From Rhizobium sp. J15 (GTDB taxonomy: Bacteria; Pseudomonadota; Alphaproteobacteria; Rhizobiales; Rhizobiaceae), in the NCBI RefSeq assembly GCF_002531825.1, contig NZ_NWSX01000013.1:1-64000 (forward strand): a DNA stretch of 64,000 nt, given 5' to 3'. Positions 41,929-52,263 of this stretch are shown here, one piece after another. The translations under genes and the position numbers were made by a program. The first letter of the stretch is position 1; each line of letters begins with the position of its first letter. The notes under the pieces were generated by a model that saw only the letters and a list, made by a program, of their open reading frames with translations, ran no database searches and was not told the origin of the DNA.

Positions 41929-42315
41929 CTACAGCCGCAGCGCCAGCGGATGGCCGACGAGCAAACGGTCGACCGTCGCGAGCTGCAAGCCCTCGACCTT
42001 GCATTGTGCCAGCAGCAAGCGGTCGAAGGGATCGCGCGTCTCCGGCTCGGGATCGGCAGCAGTGATGACGTGCGGGACGTCGACGGGAAGGATCCTCAGC
42101 CCGGTCTCCCGAAGATAGATGGGAATGGTCTCCAGTGGCAATCCCGGCTGTAATTTCCCAAGCCTCGTCTTGATGGCAATTTCCCAGAGACTGGCAACGC
42201 TGACAAAGCCGCTGGCGGCATGGTCCGAAAGCAGCTGCTTGACGCGCGGAAAACGTTCCGTCAGCTGCTTCTGCGCAATCGCGATCACCATGTGCGTATC
42301 AAGCAGGACCCGCAT
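41929..42315 (-). CDS. PIN-domain toxin (VapC-like ribonuclease)
   Basis: A 128-residue PIN nuclease, the toxin half of a type II module. Acidic residues expected in the active site are visible: D6 in VLLDTHMVIA, E in ASLWEIAIKTRLGKL and D in TRDPFDRLLLAQ. It starts two bases past the antitoxin stop (a GTG at 42321 overlapping the antitoxin is in frame), the normal translational coupling. Expected to cut RNA when freed from the antitoxin. Confidence 0.9.
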   Translation of the reverse strand: MRVLLDTHMVIAIAQKQLTERFPRVKQLLSDHAASGFVSVASLWEIAIKTRLGKLQPGLPLETIPIYLRETGLRILPVDVPHVITAADPEPETRDPFDRLLLAQCKVEGLQLATVDRLLVGHPLALRL

Positions 42316-42317
42316 GG

Positions 42318-42578
42318 TCACGGCAGCGGTTTCAAAAGGAAATCTTCCGGCAGAGGATCGTCGAAGTCGTCGGCAATATACATCTCCGTCCTCGTGATGC
42401 CCTTAGAACGGAGATAGGCCTCGCCGGCCTCGAGATTCAAACCGCCACGCTTCTGATGCGGCACGAGATCGAAGACCGGCCGGCCATTGCGCGTCACGAC
42501 AATGGTCTCGCCTTCCTCGACCTCGCGGGCAAGCTCGGTCAGGCGGTTCTTTGCGTCGCGGATCGTAACGGTCTTCAT
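42318..42578 (-). CDS. Phd/YefM-family antitoxin
   Basis: An 86-residue antitoxin. The N-terminal Phd/YefM DNA-binding domain begins MKTVTIRDAKNRLTELAREVEEGETIVVTRNGRPV, and the C-terminal tail (LRSKGITRTEMYIADDFDDPLPEDF) is acidic and would wrap the toxin. ATG 42578 is chosen over an upstream ATG at 42605 because it matches family starts and leaves the palindromic operator in the leader. Phd-PIN pairs of this kind are usually listed as VapBC-type. Confidence 0.9.
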   Translation of the reverse strand: MKTVTIRDAKNRLTELAREVEEGETIVVTRNGRPVFDLVPHQKRGGLNLEAGEAYLRSKGITRTEMYIADDFDDPLPEDFLLKPLP

Positions 42579-42585
42579 GCCACAA

Positions 42586-42597
42586 ATGTAGCTACAT
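42586..42597. promoter_or_regulatory. Palindromic operator of the toxin-antitoxin module
   Basis: Perfect 12-bp palindrome ATGTAGCTACAT starting eight bases upstream of the antitoxin ATG, with a related imperfect copy (GCAGCCACAT) adjoining. Position and symmetry fit autoregulation by the antitoxin-toxin complex. Confidence 0.7.
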
Positions 42598-42621
42598 GCA
42601 GCCACATCGTCAACGCCGCAA

Positions 42622-42650
42622 CAAAAAGGCCCGCCGTCACCGGCAGGCCT
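42622..42650 (-). terminator. Terminator of aatA
   Basis: On the minus strand AGGCCTGCCG and CGGCGGGCCT flank GTGA, followed by TTTTTG. It lies 25 bases after the aminotransferase stop and insulates the toxin-antitoxin operon. Confidence 0.85.
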
Positions 42651-42674
42651 TCGATCTGTTGTATCGCAGTCCGC

Positions 42675-44194
<1,520 letters not shown>

Positions 44195-45868
44195 ATGACA
44201 AAGCCGCCTCGAAAACCTTCCACGCCACTGCGCATCGCGCCGGACGATCTGCAATTGGCTCCGGCCGAAGATCGGCAATACCAGCAGCAGACGGCCGGCC
44301 GGGCCATGGCTGCCCGTAACTATCTAAACCTCGATATGGCGATCCTGCTGGGCATTCTTTTCATTGCGATCGTCTTCAGGTTCCACAAGATCACCTTGCC
44401 GCTGGTCGACGGCTTCAGCTGGCGCGAAATAAGCACCGCAATGATGGCCGATAATTTCCAGCATCGCAGCTGGAACATCTTCTTCCCGGAGGTCAGCTGG
44501 ACCGGGCCCGGGCCAAGCTATCAGGGCCGCGAGTTCCAGATCGTCAGCTATCTCACCGCCCTGCTCTACCAGCTCTTCGGCTGGCACGACTGGTTCGGCC
44601 GCGTGGTTGCGGCCTTCTTCGGTCTGGTGACGGTGGTTTCGCTGCACAGGCTGACGGCGCTGTGCTGGGGCGAGATGCACGCCCATGCGGCCGCACTGGC
44701 CTACGCGCTGATGCCGGCGGCAATCCAGATCGACAGCTCGTTTCTTCCCGATCCCGCCATGCTGGCCTTGGTCACGCTCGGCGTCTGGCTGTTCGCCAAA
44801 TACTGGGCGGGCGGCAGCGGCTGGCTCCTGCCGCTCGCCACCGTCAGCTTCTCGCTCGGCGCGCTGTCGAAACCCCCGGGCATCGCTGCCGGCGCCGTCA
44901 TCTTTTACCTGATGGTCTGCTGGATTCAGGAGAAGAAGTGGAAGCAGGCGGGCTTGGTCTTCCTGTTCGGGCTTTTAAGCCTGGCCATCATCGGTGCTTA
45001 TTTCAGCTGGGCGATCTATCTCGCCCGCAGCTATCCGCCGTTCCATTTCGCCGGCAGCGGCGGCTATATCTGGGATTACGGCGTCTGGTCATACGTCAAG
45101 GACAGGTTCTACTTCCAATCCGCATGGAACACCTCCGTCTTGTGGTTCTATGGCTACCCGTTCATGGTCTTGTTCGCGGTCGGCTTGTGGATGCCGCCCA
45201 GCCGCGCCGAAGATCCAAAGCAACGCACCCTTTCGGCCATTCCCTATGTCTGGCTGGCCGCGGCTTTGATCCTTTATCTCGCCGCGGCGGGCGAGATCAC
45301 CAGCAATGTGTGGAACCTCCACATCTTCCATGTGCCGGCGGCGATATTCTGCGGCCACGGCGCGCTTCTTCTGGCGAAGCTCTCATCGAAAACCTTTCTA
45401 ACCCCGGCGGTCGTGCTCCGCGCGATCTGTATCGTGATCGTCGCTGTGGGCTGGTCGACCCTTCCGCTCGTCAGGACGATGAAGAAGCCGATCGCCATGA
45501 ACGGCAAGCTGCTTGGCGAGGAACTGGCGCGACTGGCGCAGCCGGGCGACCTCGTCGTCGCCATCGCGCCCGAGGTCGGCGATCCCGTCGCGGTGTACTA
45601 CAGCAGGGCGCGCGGCTGGGTGTTCCCGCCCGGCGGAGGCGATTCCGAATGGTCGAAATTCGTCGCCGATGACGCCACCGCGATCGCGCAGCTGGAGGAA
45701 CTGCGCGCGCAGGGCGCGGATCTGTTCGGCGTGGCCAAGAACGCCGCCGACAACGAGCGCCGGCTGTTCGTCGAGCATCATGACGGGGTCGTCGACTACC
45801 TGGACAGGACCGCAACCAAGCTTACGGATACGGACGAATTGCTGGTCTACAGGATTACTCGCCCCTGA
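44195..45868 (+). CDS. GT39-type polytopic glycosyltransferase
   Basis: A large inner-membrane enzyme of 557 residues with about 10-12 helices (for example LDMAILLGILFIAIVF, AGLVFLFGLLSLAIIGAYFSW). It belongs to the GT-C ArnT/dolichyl-phosphate-mannosyltransferase-like superfamily (GT39/GT83): the first periplasmic loop has DGFSWREISTAMMADNF with an acidic residue after helix 1, as in this group. It probably transfers a sugar from a polyprenyl-phosphate donor to a surface polymer or lipid A in the periplasm. A 40-residue cytosolic N terminus is unusually long. Not in an obvious operon. Confidence 0.85.
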   Translation: MTKPPRKPSTPLRIAPDDLQLAPAEDRQYQQQTAGRAMAARNYLNLDMAILLGILFIAIVFRFHKITLPLVDGFSWREISTAMMADNFQHRSWNIFFPEVSWTGPGPSYQGREFQIVSYLTALLYQLFGWHDWFGRVVAAFFGLVTVVSLHRLTALCWGEMHAHAAALAYALMPAAIQIDSSFLPDPAMLALVTLGVWLFAKYWAGGSGWLLPLATVSFSLGALSKPPGIAAGAVIFYLMVCWIQEKKWKQAGLVFLFGLLSLAIIGAYFSWAIYLARSYPPFHFAGSGGYIWDYGVWSYVKDRFYFQSAWNTSVLWFYGYPFMVLFAVGLWMPPSRAEDPKQRTLSAIPYVWLAAALILYLAAAGEITSNVWNLHIFHVPAAIFCGHGALLLAKLSSKTFLTPAVVLRAICIVIVAVGWSTLPLVRTMKKPIAMNGKLLGEELARLAQPGDLVVAIAPEVGDPVAVYYSRARGWVFPPGGGDSEWSKFVADDATAIAQLEELRAQGADLFGVAKNAADNERRLFVEHHDGVVDYLDRTATKLTDTDELLVYRITRP

Positions 45869-46023
45869 CCTATGTCTTTTGAAATCAGACAGATCGCCGG
45901 ATTTCGTCATCGCCACGAATAAGCCGCAACAAATGCCGCACGCCGCCGCAATTCGGTCGCGAGCGCGCCGAGATCGAAGCCGCATCATTGCGTCATCCAA
46001 AATTGGTTATTGAGGGTACGCCA

Positions 46024-48378
46024 ATGTTTCTGGAAGACGAGCTCGCCATCGGGCGCATACGCATGCGCCGGATTTCCATTTCATTTCTTGTCGCCGCCAC
46101 CGCCTTTGTCGCCTGCGTCGCCGCCATGCTGGGGCTGGCCTCCGCCGCCCGCGCCGAGGCGCAGCAGGCATCCGGACAACTCGCGGCACTTGTCCGGCCG
46201 AACGACGTCAACAGCGGCTCGCTGCTCTTTCCGTCGAAGGAGCCGGGCTTCTATGTCGAAGCGCCGCGGCTGAAGACCGACGTCGCAATCGACGTCTCCG
46301 GACCGATCGCCAGGGTGAAGGTGACGCAGCGCTTCCAGAACCCGAGCCAGGGCTGGGTCGAGGGCACCTACGTCTTCCCCTTGCCGGAGAATTCCGCCGT
46401 CGACGCATTGAAGATGCAGATCGGCGAACGCTTCATCGAAGGCCGGATCAAGCCCCGCCAGGAGGCCCGCGAGATCTATGAACAGGCCAAGGCCGAGGGC
46501 AAGAAGACGGCATTGCTCGAACAGCAGCGGCCGAACATCTTCACCAACCAGGTCGCCAATATCGGCCCCGGCGAAGAAATCGTCGTGCAGATCGAATACC
46601 AGCAGACGGTCCGCCAGTCCGGCGGCGAGTTCTCGCTGCGCTTCCCGATGGTCGTCGCGCCGCGCTACAATCCGACGCCAATCGTCCAGACCGTCGAGTT
46701 CAACAACGGCGCCGGTTTCGCCACGCCGAGCGACCCGGTGGAAAACCGCGACAGGATCGAAGCCCCCGTGCTCGATCCGCGCGAAAACGCCAGGATCAAT
46801 CCGGTCTCGCTGACCGTCGACCTCAAGGCCGGCTTCCCGCTCGGCGACGTCAAATCCTCCTTCCACGAGGTCGATATCCGGCAGGATGGCGACCAGGCGA
46901 GAGCGATCAGCCTCAAGGGGGATTCCGTTCCCGCCGACAAGGATTTCGAGCTCACCTGGAAGGCCACGCCCGGCAAGACACCGAGCGCCGGCCTCTTTCG
47001 TGAGGTCATGAACGGCAAGACCTATCTGCTCGCCTTCGTCACGCCGCCGACGGCGCCGGATGCGGCAGCGCCGGCCAAGCGCGAGGTGGTCTTCGTCATC
47101 GACAATTCCGGCTCCATGTCCGGCCAGTCGATCGAGCAGGCAAGGCAGAGCCTGGCGCTCGCCATTTCCAAGCTGAACCCGGACGACCGCTTCAACGTCA
47201 TCCGCTTCGACGACACGATGACCGATTATTTCAACGGCCTCGTCGCCGCCACGCCAGACAATCGCGAAAAGGCCATCGCCTATGTCAGAGGCCTGACCGC
47301 CGACGGCGGCACCGAAATGCTGCCCGCCCTCGAGGCCGCGCTGCGCAACCAGGGCCCGGTCGCAAGCGGAGCGCTGCGCCAGATCGTGTTCCTGACCGAC
47401 GGCGCGATCGGCAACGAGCAGCAGCTCTTCCAGGAAATCACCGTAAACCGCGGCGATGCCCGCGTCTTCACCGTCGGCATCGGCTCGGCGCCCAACACCT
47501 ATTTCATGACCAAGGCCGCTGAAATCGGCCGCGGCACCTTCACCCAGATCGGCTCCGCCGACCAGGTGGCAAGCCGCATGGGTGAGCTCTTCGCCAAGCT
47601 GCAGAACCCCGCCATGACCGATATCGCCGCGAATTTCGAAGGCATCGCGGCCGAGGACATCACGCCGAACCCGATGCCCGACCTCTATAGCGGCGAGCCG
47701 GTCGTGCTGACGGCGGAACTGCCGGAGGATAAGCCGGCCGGCAAGCTGCAGATCATCGGCAAGACGGGCGACCAGCCCTGGCGCGTCGAGATGGATATCG
47801 CCAATGCCGCCGACGGCAACGGCATCTCCAAGCTCTGGGCGCGGCGCAAGATCGACGATTTCGAAGCCCGCGCCTATGAGCGCCGGGATCCCGCAGCACT
47901 CGACAAGGATATCGAGACGGTGGCGCTCGCCCACCACCTCGTCTCCCGCGTCACCAGCCTTGTCGCCGTCGACGTCACCCCGTCGCGGCCGGCCGACGAG
48001 CCGCTCGGCTCGGCGAAGCTGCCGCTCAACCTGCCCGAGGGCTGGGACTTCGGAAAGGTCTTCGGCGAAACCGACGGCGCGATACGCCGGGCCTCGGTGG
48101 AGCCGGCAGCAAACGCGGCACCGGAGCAAGTCGCAGCCGTCGCCTCGCCTGAGATCGCCACCATGATGGCCGCGGCGCCGACGGCGAAAGCCGCCACGCT
48201 GATCGCCCAGAAGAACGCGACCGTGAACCTGCCGCAGACGGCAACGCGGGCCGACGAGCAGATCATGCGCGGCCTCACCATGCTGCTGCTGGCGCTGGCG
48301 GCGGCAAGCGGGCTTGCCATCTGGCGCCGCCGCATCAAGGGCCTCGTCACGATCGGAGCCATGCGCGATGGCCGTTAG
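46024..48378 (+). CDS. Sortase target protein with VIT and von Willebrand A domains
   Basis: A 784-residue exported protein. After a signal segment (about 14-43, ending ARA-EAQQ) come a VIT domain (about 80-210, VTQRFQNPSQGWVEGTYVFPLP) and a vWA domain with the MIDAS motif DNSGS (360-364). The C-terminal sorting signal is LPQTA (736-740), then a hydrophobic helix (751-766) and the basic RRR (768-770). This is the substrate family paired with Gram-negative sortases. ATG 46024 has TGAGGG upstream; the frame extends to a TTG at 45988. It overlaps the sortase gene by 11 bases. Confidence 0.93.
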   Translation: MFLEDELAIGRIRMRRISISFLVAATAFVACVAAMLGLASAARAEAQQASGQLAALVRPNDVNSGSLLFPSKEPGFYVEAPRLKTDVAIDVSGPIARVKVTQRFQNPSQGWVEGTYVFPLPENSAVDALKMQIGERFIEGRIKPRQEAREIYEQAKAEGKKTALLEQQRPNIFTNQVANIGPGEEIVVQIEYQQTVRQSGGEFSLRFPMVVAPRYNPTPIVQTVEFNNGAGFATPSDPVENRDRIEAPVLDPRENARINPVSLTVDLKAGFPLGDVKSSFHEVDIRQDGDQARAISLKGDSVPADKDFELTWKATPGKTPSAGLFREVMNGKTYLLAFVTPPTAPDAAAPAKREVVFVIDNSGSMSGQSIEQARQSLALAISKLNPDDRFNVIRFDDTMTDYFNGLVAATPDNREKAIAYVRGLTADGGTEMLPALEAALRNQGPVASGALRQIVFLTDGAIGNEQQLFQEITVNRGDARVFTVGIGSAPNTYFMTKAAEIGRGTFTQIGSADQVASRMGELFAKLQNPAMTDIAANFEGIAAEDITPNPMPDLYSGEPVVLTAELPEDKPAGKLQIIGKTGDQPWRVEMDIANAADGNGISKLWARRKIDDFEARAYERRDPAALDKDIETVALAHHLVSRVTSLVAVDVTPSRPADEPLGSAKLPLNLPEGWDFGKVFGETDGAIRRASVEPAANAAPEQVAAVASPEIATMMAAAPTAKAATLIAQKNATVNLPQTATRADEQIMRGLTMLLLALAAASGLAIWRRRIKGLVTIGAMRDGR

Positions 48379-49129
48379 CAGCCATGAGGAAGCAGCCGAA
48401 TTCGAGCCGCTTCCGACCTATCTGGAACTCGCCATGGCCGCCGCCACGGCGCATGACATGCCGAGGGCGCGGAGGAAGAAAGGTTTCTTCCTCTGGCGTC
48501 TTTCGCCGATCGAAAAGACGATCGCTTTCGCCATTTCAGCGCTTGCCCTTTATGGCCTGGCGCTGATCGGCGACGGTGTCCTGCTGAAGGGGAAGGCGGA
48601 GCTCTCGCAGGTCCTGCTGAAACGCGCTTTCGCCGCCGAACTGCGCGGCGAAGAGACGAAGCCCTGGCCCTGGGCCGATTTTACCACGGAAGCCAAGGTG
48701 CGCGCACCGCGCCTCGGCAAGGAGGCGATCGTGCTCTCCGGCGCCTCCGGCGAGGCCCTCGCCTTCGGCCCCGCCTGGCTCGCAAACACGCCGCAGCCCG
48801 GCGAGCAAGGCACCTCCGTCATCGCCGCCCATCGCGACACGCATTTCCGCTGGCTGCAATATATAAGGCCGGGCGACACGATCGAGATCACCCGCCGCGA
48901 CGGCAAGCTGTTGACCTTCAAGGCCGGCGAAGGCCGCATCGCCCCATGGGACGCGAGCGGCATCGATCCCGCCTCCGACGGCCGCCGCCTGGCGCTGACG
49001 ACCTGCTGGCCCTTCGATGCGACAGAACCGGGGTCGCTGCGCTACATTATCGAAGCGGAACTGGTGGACGGCGAGGCGACCGGCTCCGTTCAACCGGTAA
49101 ACACAAAGCCGTTATTGCAGGCCGAATGA
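48368..49129 (+). CDS. Gram-negative class sortase
   Basis: A 253-residue cysteine transpeptidase. After one membrane helix (about 50-68) the extracytoplasmic sortase fold carries the triad H155 (AAHRDTHFRWL), C213 (LALTTCWPFD) and R225 (GSLRYI). ATG 48368 lies inside the last codons of the target gene, so translation is coupled. A single dedicated substrate gene upstream is the standard arrangement of the proteobacterial (marine) sortase family. Expected to anchor or cross-link its substrate in the periplasm, but to what is unknown in these bacteria. Confidence 0.93.
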   Translation: MAVSSHEEAAEFEPLPTYLELAMAAATAHDMPRARRKKGFFLWRLSPIEKTIAFAISALALYGLALIGDGVLLKGKAELSQVLLKRAFAAELRGEETKPWPWADFTTEAKVRAPRLGKEAIVLSGASGEALAFGPAWLANTPQPGEQGTSVIAAHRDTHFRWLQYIRPGDTIEITRRDGKLLTFKAGEGRIAPWDASGIDPASDGRRLALTTCWPFDATEPGSLRYIIEAELVDGEATGSVQPVNTKPLLQAE

Positions 49130-49188
49130 GGGTTGAAGCCGTCCCCTGCCCGCTCCACGTTCAGCATGAAGAGACGACGGGGAGCAAG

Positions 49189-50331
49189 ATGAAGAGAATA
49201 TCCGCCTTCCATTTCGCTGCAGCGCTTGTGTTCGCGGGCGCCGTATCGGCCGAGGCGGCCGATACCATCAATACACAGGGTCCCGCTGTTCGTGTGGAAA
49301 AACTCGCCGATGGCCTCGACCATCCTTGGGCGGTCGAGGCACTGCCCGACGGCGGCTATATCGTTACCGAGCGGCCGGGCCGCATGCGCATCATTCGTGA
49401 CGGCAAACTGTCCGATCCGATCGGCAACGTGCCCAAGGTCAGTGCCCGTGGCCAGGGCGGCCTTCTGGACCTGGCGCTCGCCCCGGATTTTGCCACGAGC
49501 AGAAAGCTCTATTTCACCGCCGCCATGGCGAACGACCAGGGCTCCGGCACCGAAGCCTTCAGCGCGAAGCTTTCTGCCGACGAGAAGAAGCTCGAGGCTG
49601 TAACGCGTCTGTTCGGCATGCGGCGCTTCACATCCACCAATATGCACTATGGCTCGCGGATCGCGATTGCCCGTGATGGCACACTGTTCATCAGCGTCGG
49701 GGACCGCGGCGACCGCGACCGTTCCCAGGATTGGCAGGACAATGCCGGCGCGATCATCCATATCAATGGCGACGGCAGCATTCCCGCCGACAATCCCTTC
49801 AAGGACGGCGGCAAGGCGCTGGCGGAGATCTGGTCGAAGGGCCACCGCAACCCGCAGGGAATCACCTTCGACGCCAAGGACGGCAAGCTCTATACGGTCG
49901 AGCACGGCGCGCGCGGTGGCGACGAGATCAACCAGCCCGAAGCAGGCAAGAATTACGGCTGGCCGATCATCACCTACGGCCGCGACTATTCCGGCGCCGA
50001 GATCGGCGAAGGCGCGGCCAAGGAAGGGCTGGAACAGCCGCTGCATTATTGGGATCCGTCCATCGCGCCCGGCGCGCTCGCCGTCTATCGCGGCGTCATG
50101 TTCCCGGAATGGGACGGCGATTTCCTCGTCGCGGCCTTGAAATTCCAGCTGCTTTCAAGAATGCAGCGGGATGAGAGCGGCGCATTCGTTGCCGAGGAAC
50201 GCCTGTTCGAAGGCGACTACGGCCGCATCCGCGACGTCGTCGTCGCGCCCGACGGCGCATTGTTGATGGTGACGGATGAGGACGACGGCGCGCTGCTCAG
50301 GGTCTCGCGCGCCGAGGCCAACAACGGTTGA
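49189..50331 (+). CDS. Secreted PQQ-type sugar dehydrogenase (Asd/YliI-like)
   Basis: A 380-residue soluble beta-propeller protein with a signal peptide (MKRISAFHFAAALVFAGAVSAEA). Family marks are GLDHPWAVEALPDGGYIVTERPGRM, GQGGLLDLALAPDF, WSKGHRNPQGITFD and GARGGDEINQPEAGKNYGWP, as in soluble aldose sugar dehydrogenases that use PQQ. GGGGAGCAAG precedes the ATG. It begins 59 bases after the sortase stop on the same strand and may share its transcript. It acts in the periplasm; the electron acceptor is not evident. Confidence 0.92.
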   Translation: MKRISAFHFAAALVFAGAVSAEAADTINTQGPAVRVEKLADGLDHPWAVEALPDGGYIVTERPGRMRIIRDGKLSDPIGNVPKVSARGQGGLLDLALAPDFATSRKLYFTAAMANDQGSGTEAFSAKLSADEKKLEAVTRLFGMRRFTSTNMHYGSRIAIARDGTLFISVGDRGDRDRSQDWQDNAGAIIHINGDGSIPADNPFKDGGKALAEIWSKGHRNPQGITFDAKDGKLYTVEHGARGGDEINQPEAGKNYGWPIITYGRDYSGAEIGEGAAKEGLEQPLHYWDPSIAPGALAVYRGVMFPEWDGDFLVAALKFQLLSRMQRDESGAFVAEERLFEGDYGRIRDVVVAPDGALLMVTDEDDGALLRVSRAEANNG

Positions 50332-50334
50332 ATG

Positions 50335-50787
50335 TCATAACGAGCCGCGCAACTCCTTGCGGATGACGAATTTCAGCCCTGACCAGATCTCATCGACGGC
50401 GCACACCTTGACGTCGACCAGGCCGGTCGGAAGCAGGATCTCGCGCAGCACATCCTCGGTGATGTCAGTCGCCACGCGTGAACTCTTCTTCGGCCAGGAG
50501 ATCCAGATCATCCCGTCCGGCCTCAGAACATGGAAAAGCGCAGACGCGGCAGCCTCGAGCGCCGCCCGTTCGGTCACAAACAGATGCACATAGTCGAACG
50601 CCCGCCGACGCACTTCGGGAAGCGTGCGGACCACCGAGGCGAAACCATCGAAACCATGGATGTCTTCGATTGCCTCGGGAACATCGAGAAGAACGGCCGC
50701 CTGCCCGTTCGCAAGGCCGAGCTTCCTGACGAGCGGCGTGCCGGAATAGCCCGCCGCACCATTCGCTGGCCGTTCTTTACGTGGCAT
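50335..50787 (-). CDS. DUF3052 domain protein
   Basis: A 150-residue cytosolic protein. The start at 50787 (MPRKERPANGAAGYSGTPLVRKLG) has GGAGGTGAGGGC upstream; the frame runs on to 51438 opposite the EamA gene, but that extension is not real. Family features are YSGTPLVRKLGL and LRPDGMIWISWPKKSS, reminiscent of a degenerate methyltransferase-like fold. Function unknown. Convergent with the sugar dehydrogenase with only three bases between the stops. Confidence 0.88.
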   Translation of the reverse strand: MPRKERPANGAAGYSGTPLVRKLGLANGQAAVLLDVPEAIEDIHGFDGFASVVRTLPEVRRRAFDYVHLFVTERAALEAAASALFHVLRPDGMIWISWPKKSSRVATDITEDVLREILLPTGLVDVKVCAVDEIWSGLKFVIRKELRGSL

Positions 50788-50886
50788 GCCCTCACCTCCG
50801 CCGTCAGGGCTGAAGTCTTCACCCTTGCCGAACGGAAACGCAACTGCTAACCGCTGAGGCACATCCCCTACCCCTTCGAGGACGAT

Positions 50887-51777
50887 ATGACGCGCGTTCA
50901 GGCGAACCTCCTCCTGTTGCTTGCAGCCGCCATCTGGGGCGGCGGCTTCGTCGCCCAGTCGACGGCGATGAAGGCGATCGGCCCCTTCTGGTTCATCGCC
51001 CTGCGTTTCGCCGTCGCCACATTGGCGGTGCTGCCCTTCGTCCTCTTGGAAGCGCGCAAGGCGACGGTGAAGACGAACGCACGCCACGCGAAACTCTACG
51101 TGCTCACCGGCCTTGCCCTCTTCCTGGGCGCGGCCACGCAGCAGGTCGGGCTGCAGACGACGACGGTGACGAATTCCAGCTTCATCACCGGCCTCTATGT
51201 CGTCTTCGTGCCGCTCATTGCCGTCTTCTTCCTGCGCCGTGCCCCGCATTGGATCATCTGGCCGGGCGCGCTGATGGCTCTCGCCGGCATCTATCTCCTG
51301 TCCGGCGGCCATCTCTCGGCGCTGACAACGGGCGATCTGCTGACCGTCGTCTGCGCCGTCTTCTGGTCTATCCAGATCACCCTCGCCGGCACGACGGTTT
51401 CCAAGACCGGCAGGCCGCTCGCGCTGTCGGCCACGCAATTCGCCGTCACCGCGGTCTGCGCGTTCGTCATTGCCGCAGCCATCGAACCGATCAGCCTTTC
51501 GGCCATATGGGCTGCCGGACCTGAGATCCTCTATGTCGGCATCTTCTCGTCAGGCCTGGCCTTCGTGCTGCAGGTGATCGCCCAGCGCTACACGACGCCC
51601 TCCCAGGCGGCGATCTTCCTCTCGTCCGAAGCGCTCTTCGGCGCTTCGCTCGCAGCCCTGCTGCTCGGTGAGTCGATGCCGGCGACGGGATATACAGGTT
51701 GTGCGCTAATGTTTACCGCTATGCTTGTGGTCGAGCTCGTGCCGGGATTGACCCGCCGCCGCCTGCCGGCCGCCTGA
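50887..51777 (+). CDS. DMT superfamily transporter (EamA domain)
   Basis: A 296-residue inner-membrane protein with ten helices in two EamA repeats. The first starts LLLLLAAAIWGGGFVAQSTAMKAIGPFWFIALRF and the second near residue 150 (LLTVVCAVFWSIQITLAG), closing with SSEALFGASLAALLLGE, the family hallmark. Such carriers export amino acids or other metabolites; the substrate is undetermined. Divergent from DUF3052 with 99 bases between. Confidence 0.92.
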   Translation: MTRVQANLLLLLAAAIWGGGFVAQSTAMKAIGPFWFIALRFAVATLAVLPFVLLEARKATVKTNARHAKLYVLTGLALFLGAATQQVGLQTTTVTNSSFITGLYVVFVPLIAVFFLRRAPHWIIWPGALMALAGIYLLSGGHLSALTTGDLLTVVCAVFWSIQITLAGTTVSKTGRPLALSATQFAVTAVCAFVIAAAIEPISLSAIWAAGPEILYVGIFSSGLAFVLQVIAQRYTTPSQAAIFLSSEALFGASLAALLLGESMPATGYTGCALMFTAMLVVELVPGLTRRRLPAA

Positions 51778-52263
51778 ACACGCGTCCAAATATGGGTGGA
51801 TGCCGAATTCGAAAAAAATTTTAATGGATCCGGAAAGCCCGCTTACGTTGCATTTTTGGCAAAATCTGCCCGGAACTTACATTGCAGACGATATAAAACG
51901 TTAATCATTCCCTTTTCGCGAAGGAAATTTTGCGTTTTTGCGCAAATTGGCCGTTGGCGGGAGTGTGCTCTGAGCGACACGTTAAAAAACTTTTGCTTGC
52001 CAAAATCCCGGAAACGCCGCACTCTCGCCCCGTTCGGGCATTTTGCGAGCATGGGAAGTCCTTAAGTATTTGCGCGCCGGAAACGCTAATATTCCGGTCA
52101 GCCGGTTCCGAAAAAGGCGGGCGATAGTCCTGTCCGGGGCAGGCCGAGGTAGAGGGGACCTTTTTCTCACATTTCAAGAATTGCCTGCCAACACCTCCCG
52201 CAAGGAGGCAATGCTATGATGCTGCCCGTGTGGATGGCGGGCAGAGAGAAAAGGACCTGACGC
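51778..52263. other. AT-rich leader region of cspA with unexplained repeats
   Basis: 486 bases, clearly AT-richer than the surroundings, particularly 51810-52020. Short inverted matches occur (ATTTTTGGCAAAA near 51853 against TTGCCAAAATCCC near 51998, GGCGGGAGTGTG near 51956 against CGCACTCTCGCC near 52018), but they cross rather than nest. CCTG-N7-CAGG at 52131-52145 could be a hairpin in the cspA leader. Open frames on both strands here have no family features. The cspA promoter must lie within it. Confidence 0.5.

Noticed and set aside
50788..51438. N-terminal extension of the DUF3052 frame
   Set aside because: It lies entirely opposite the EamA transporter; the real start at 50787 has a ribosome-binding site and the family's N terminus.
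51843..52177. Short frames on both strands of the cspA leader
   Set aside because: Mutually overlapping, composition typical of repeats, no initiation signals.
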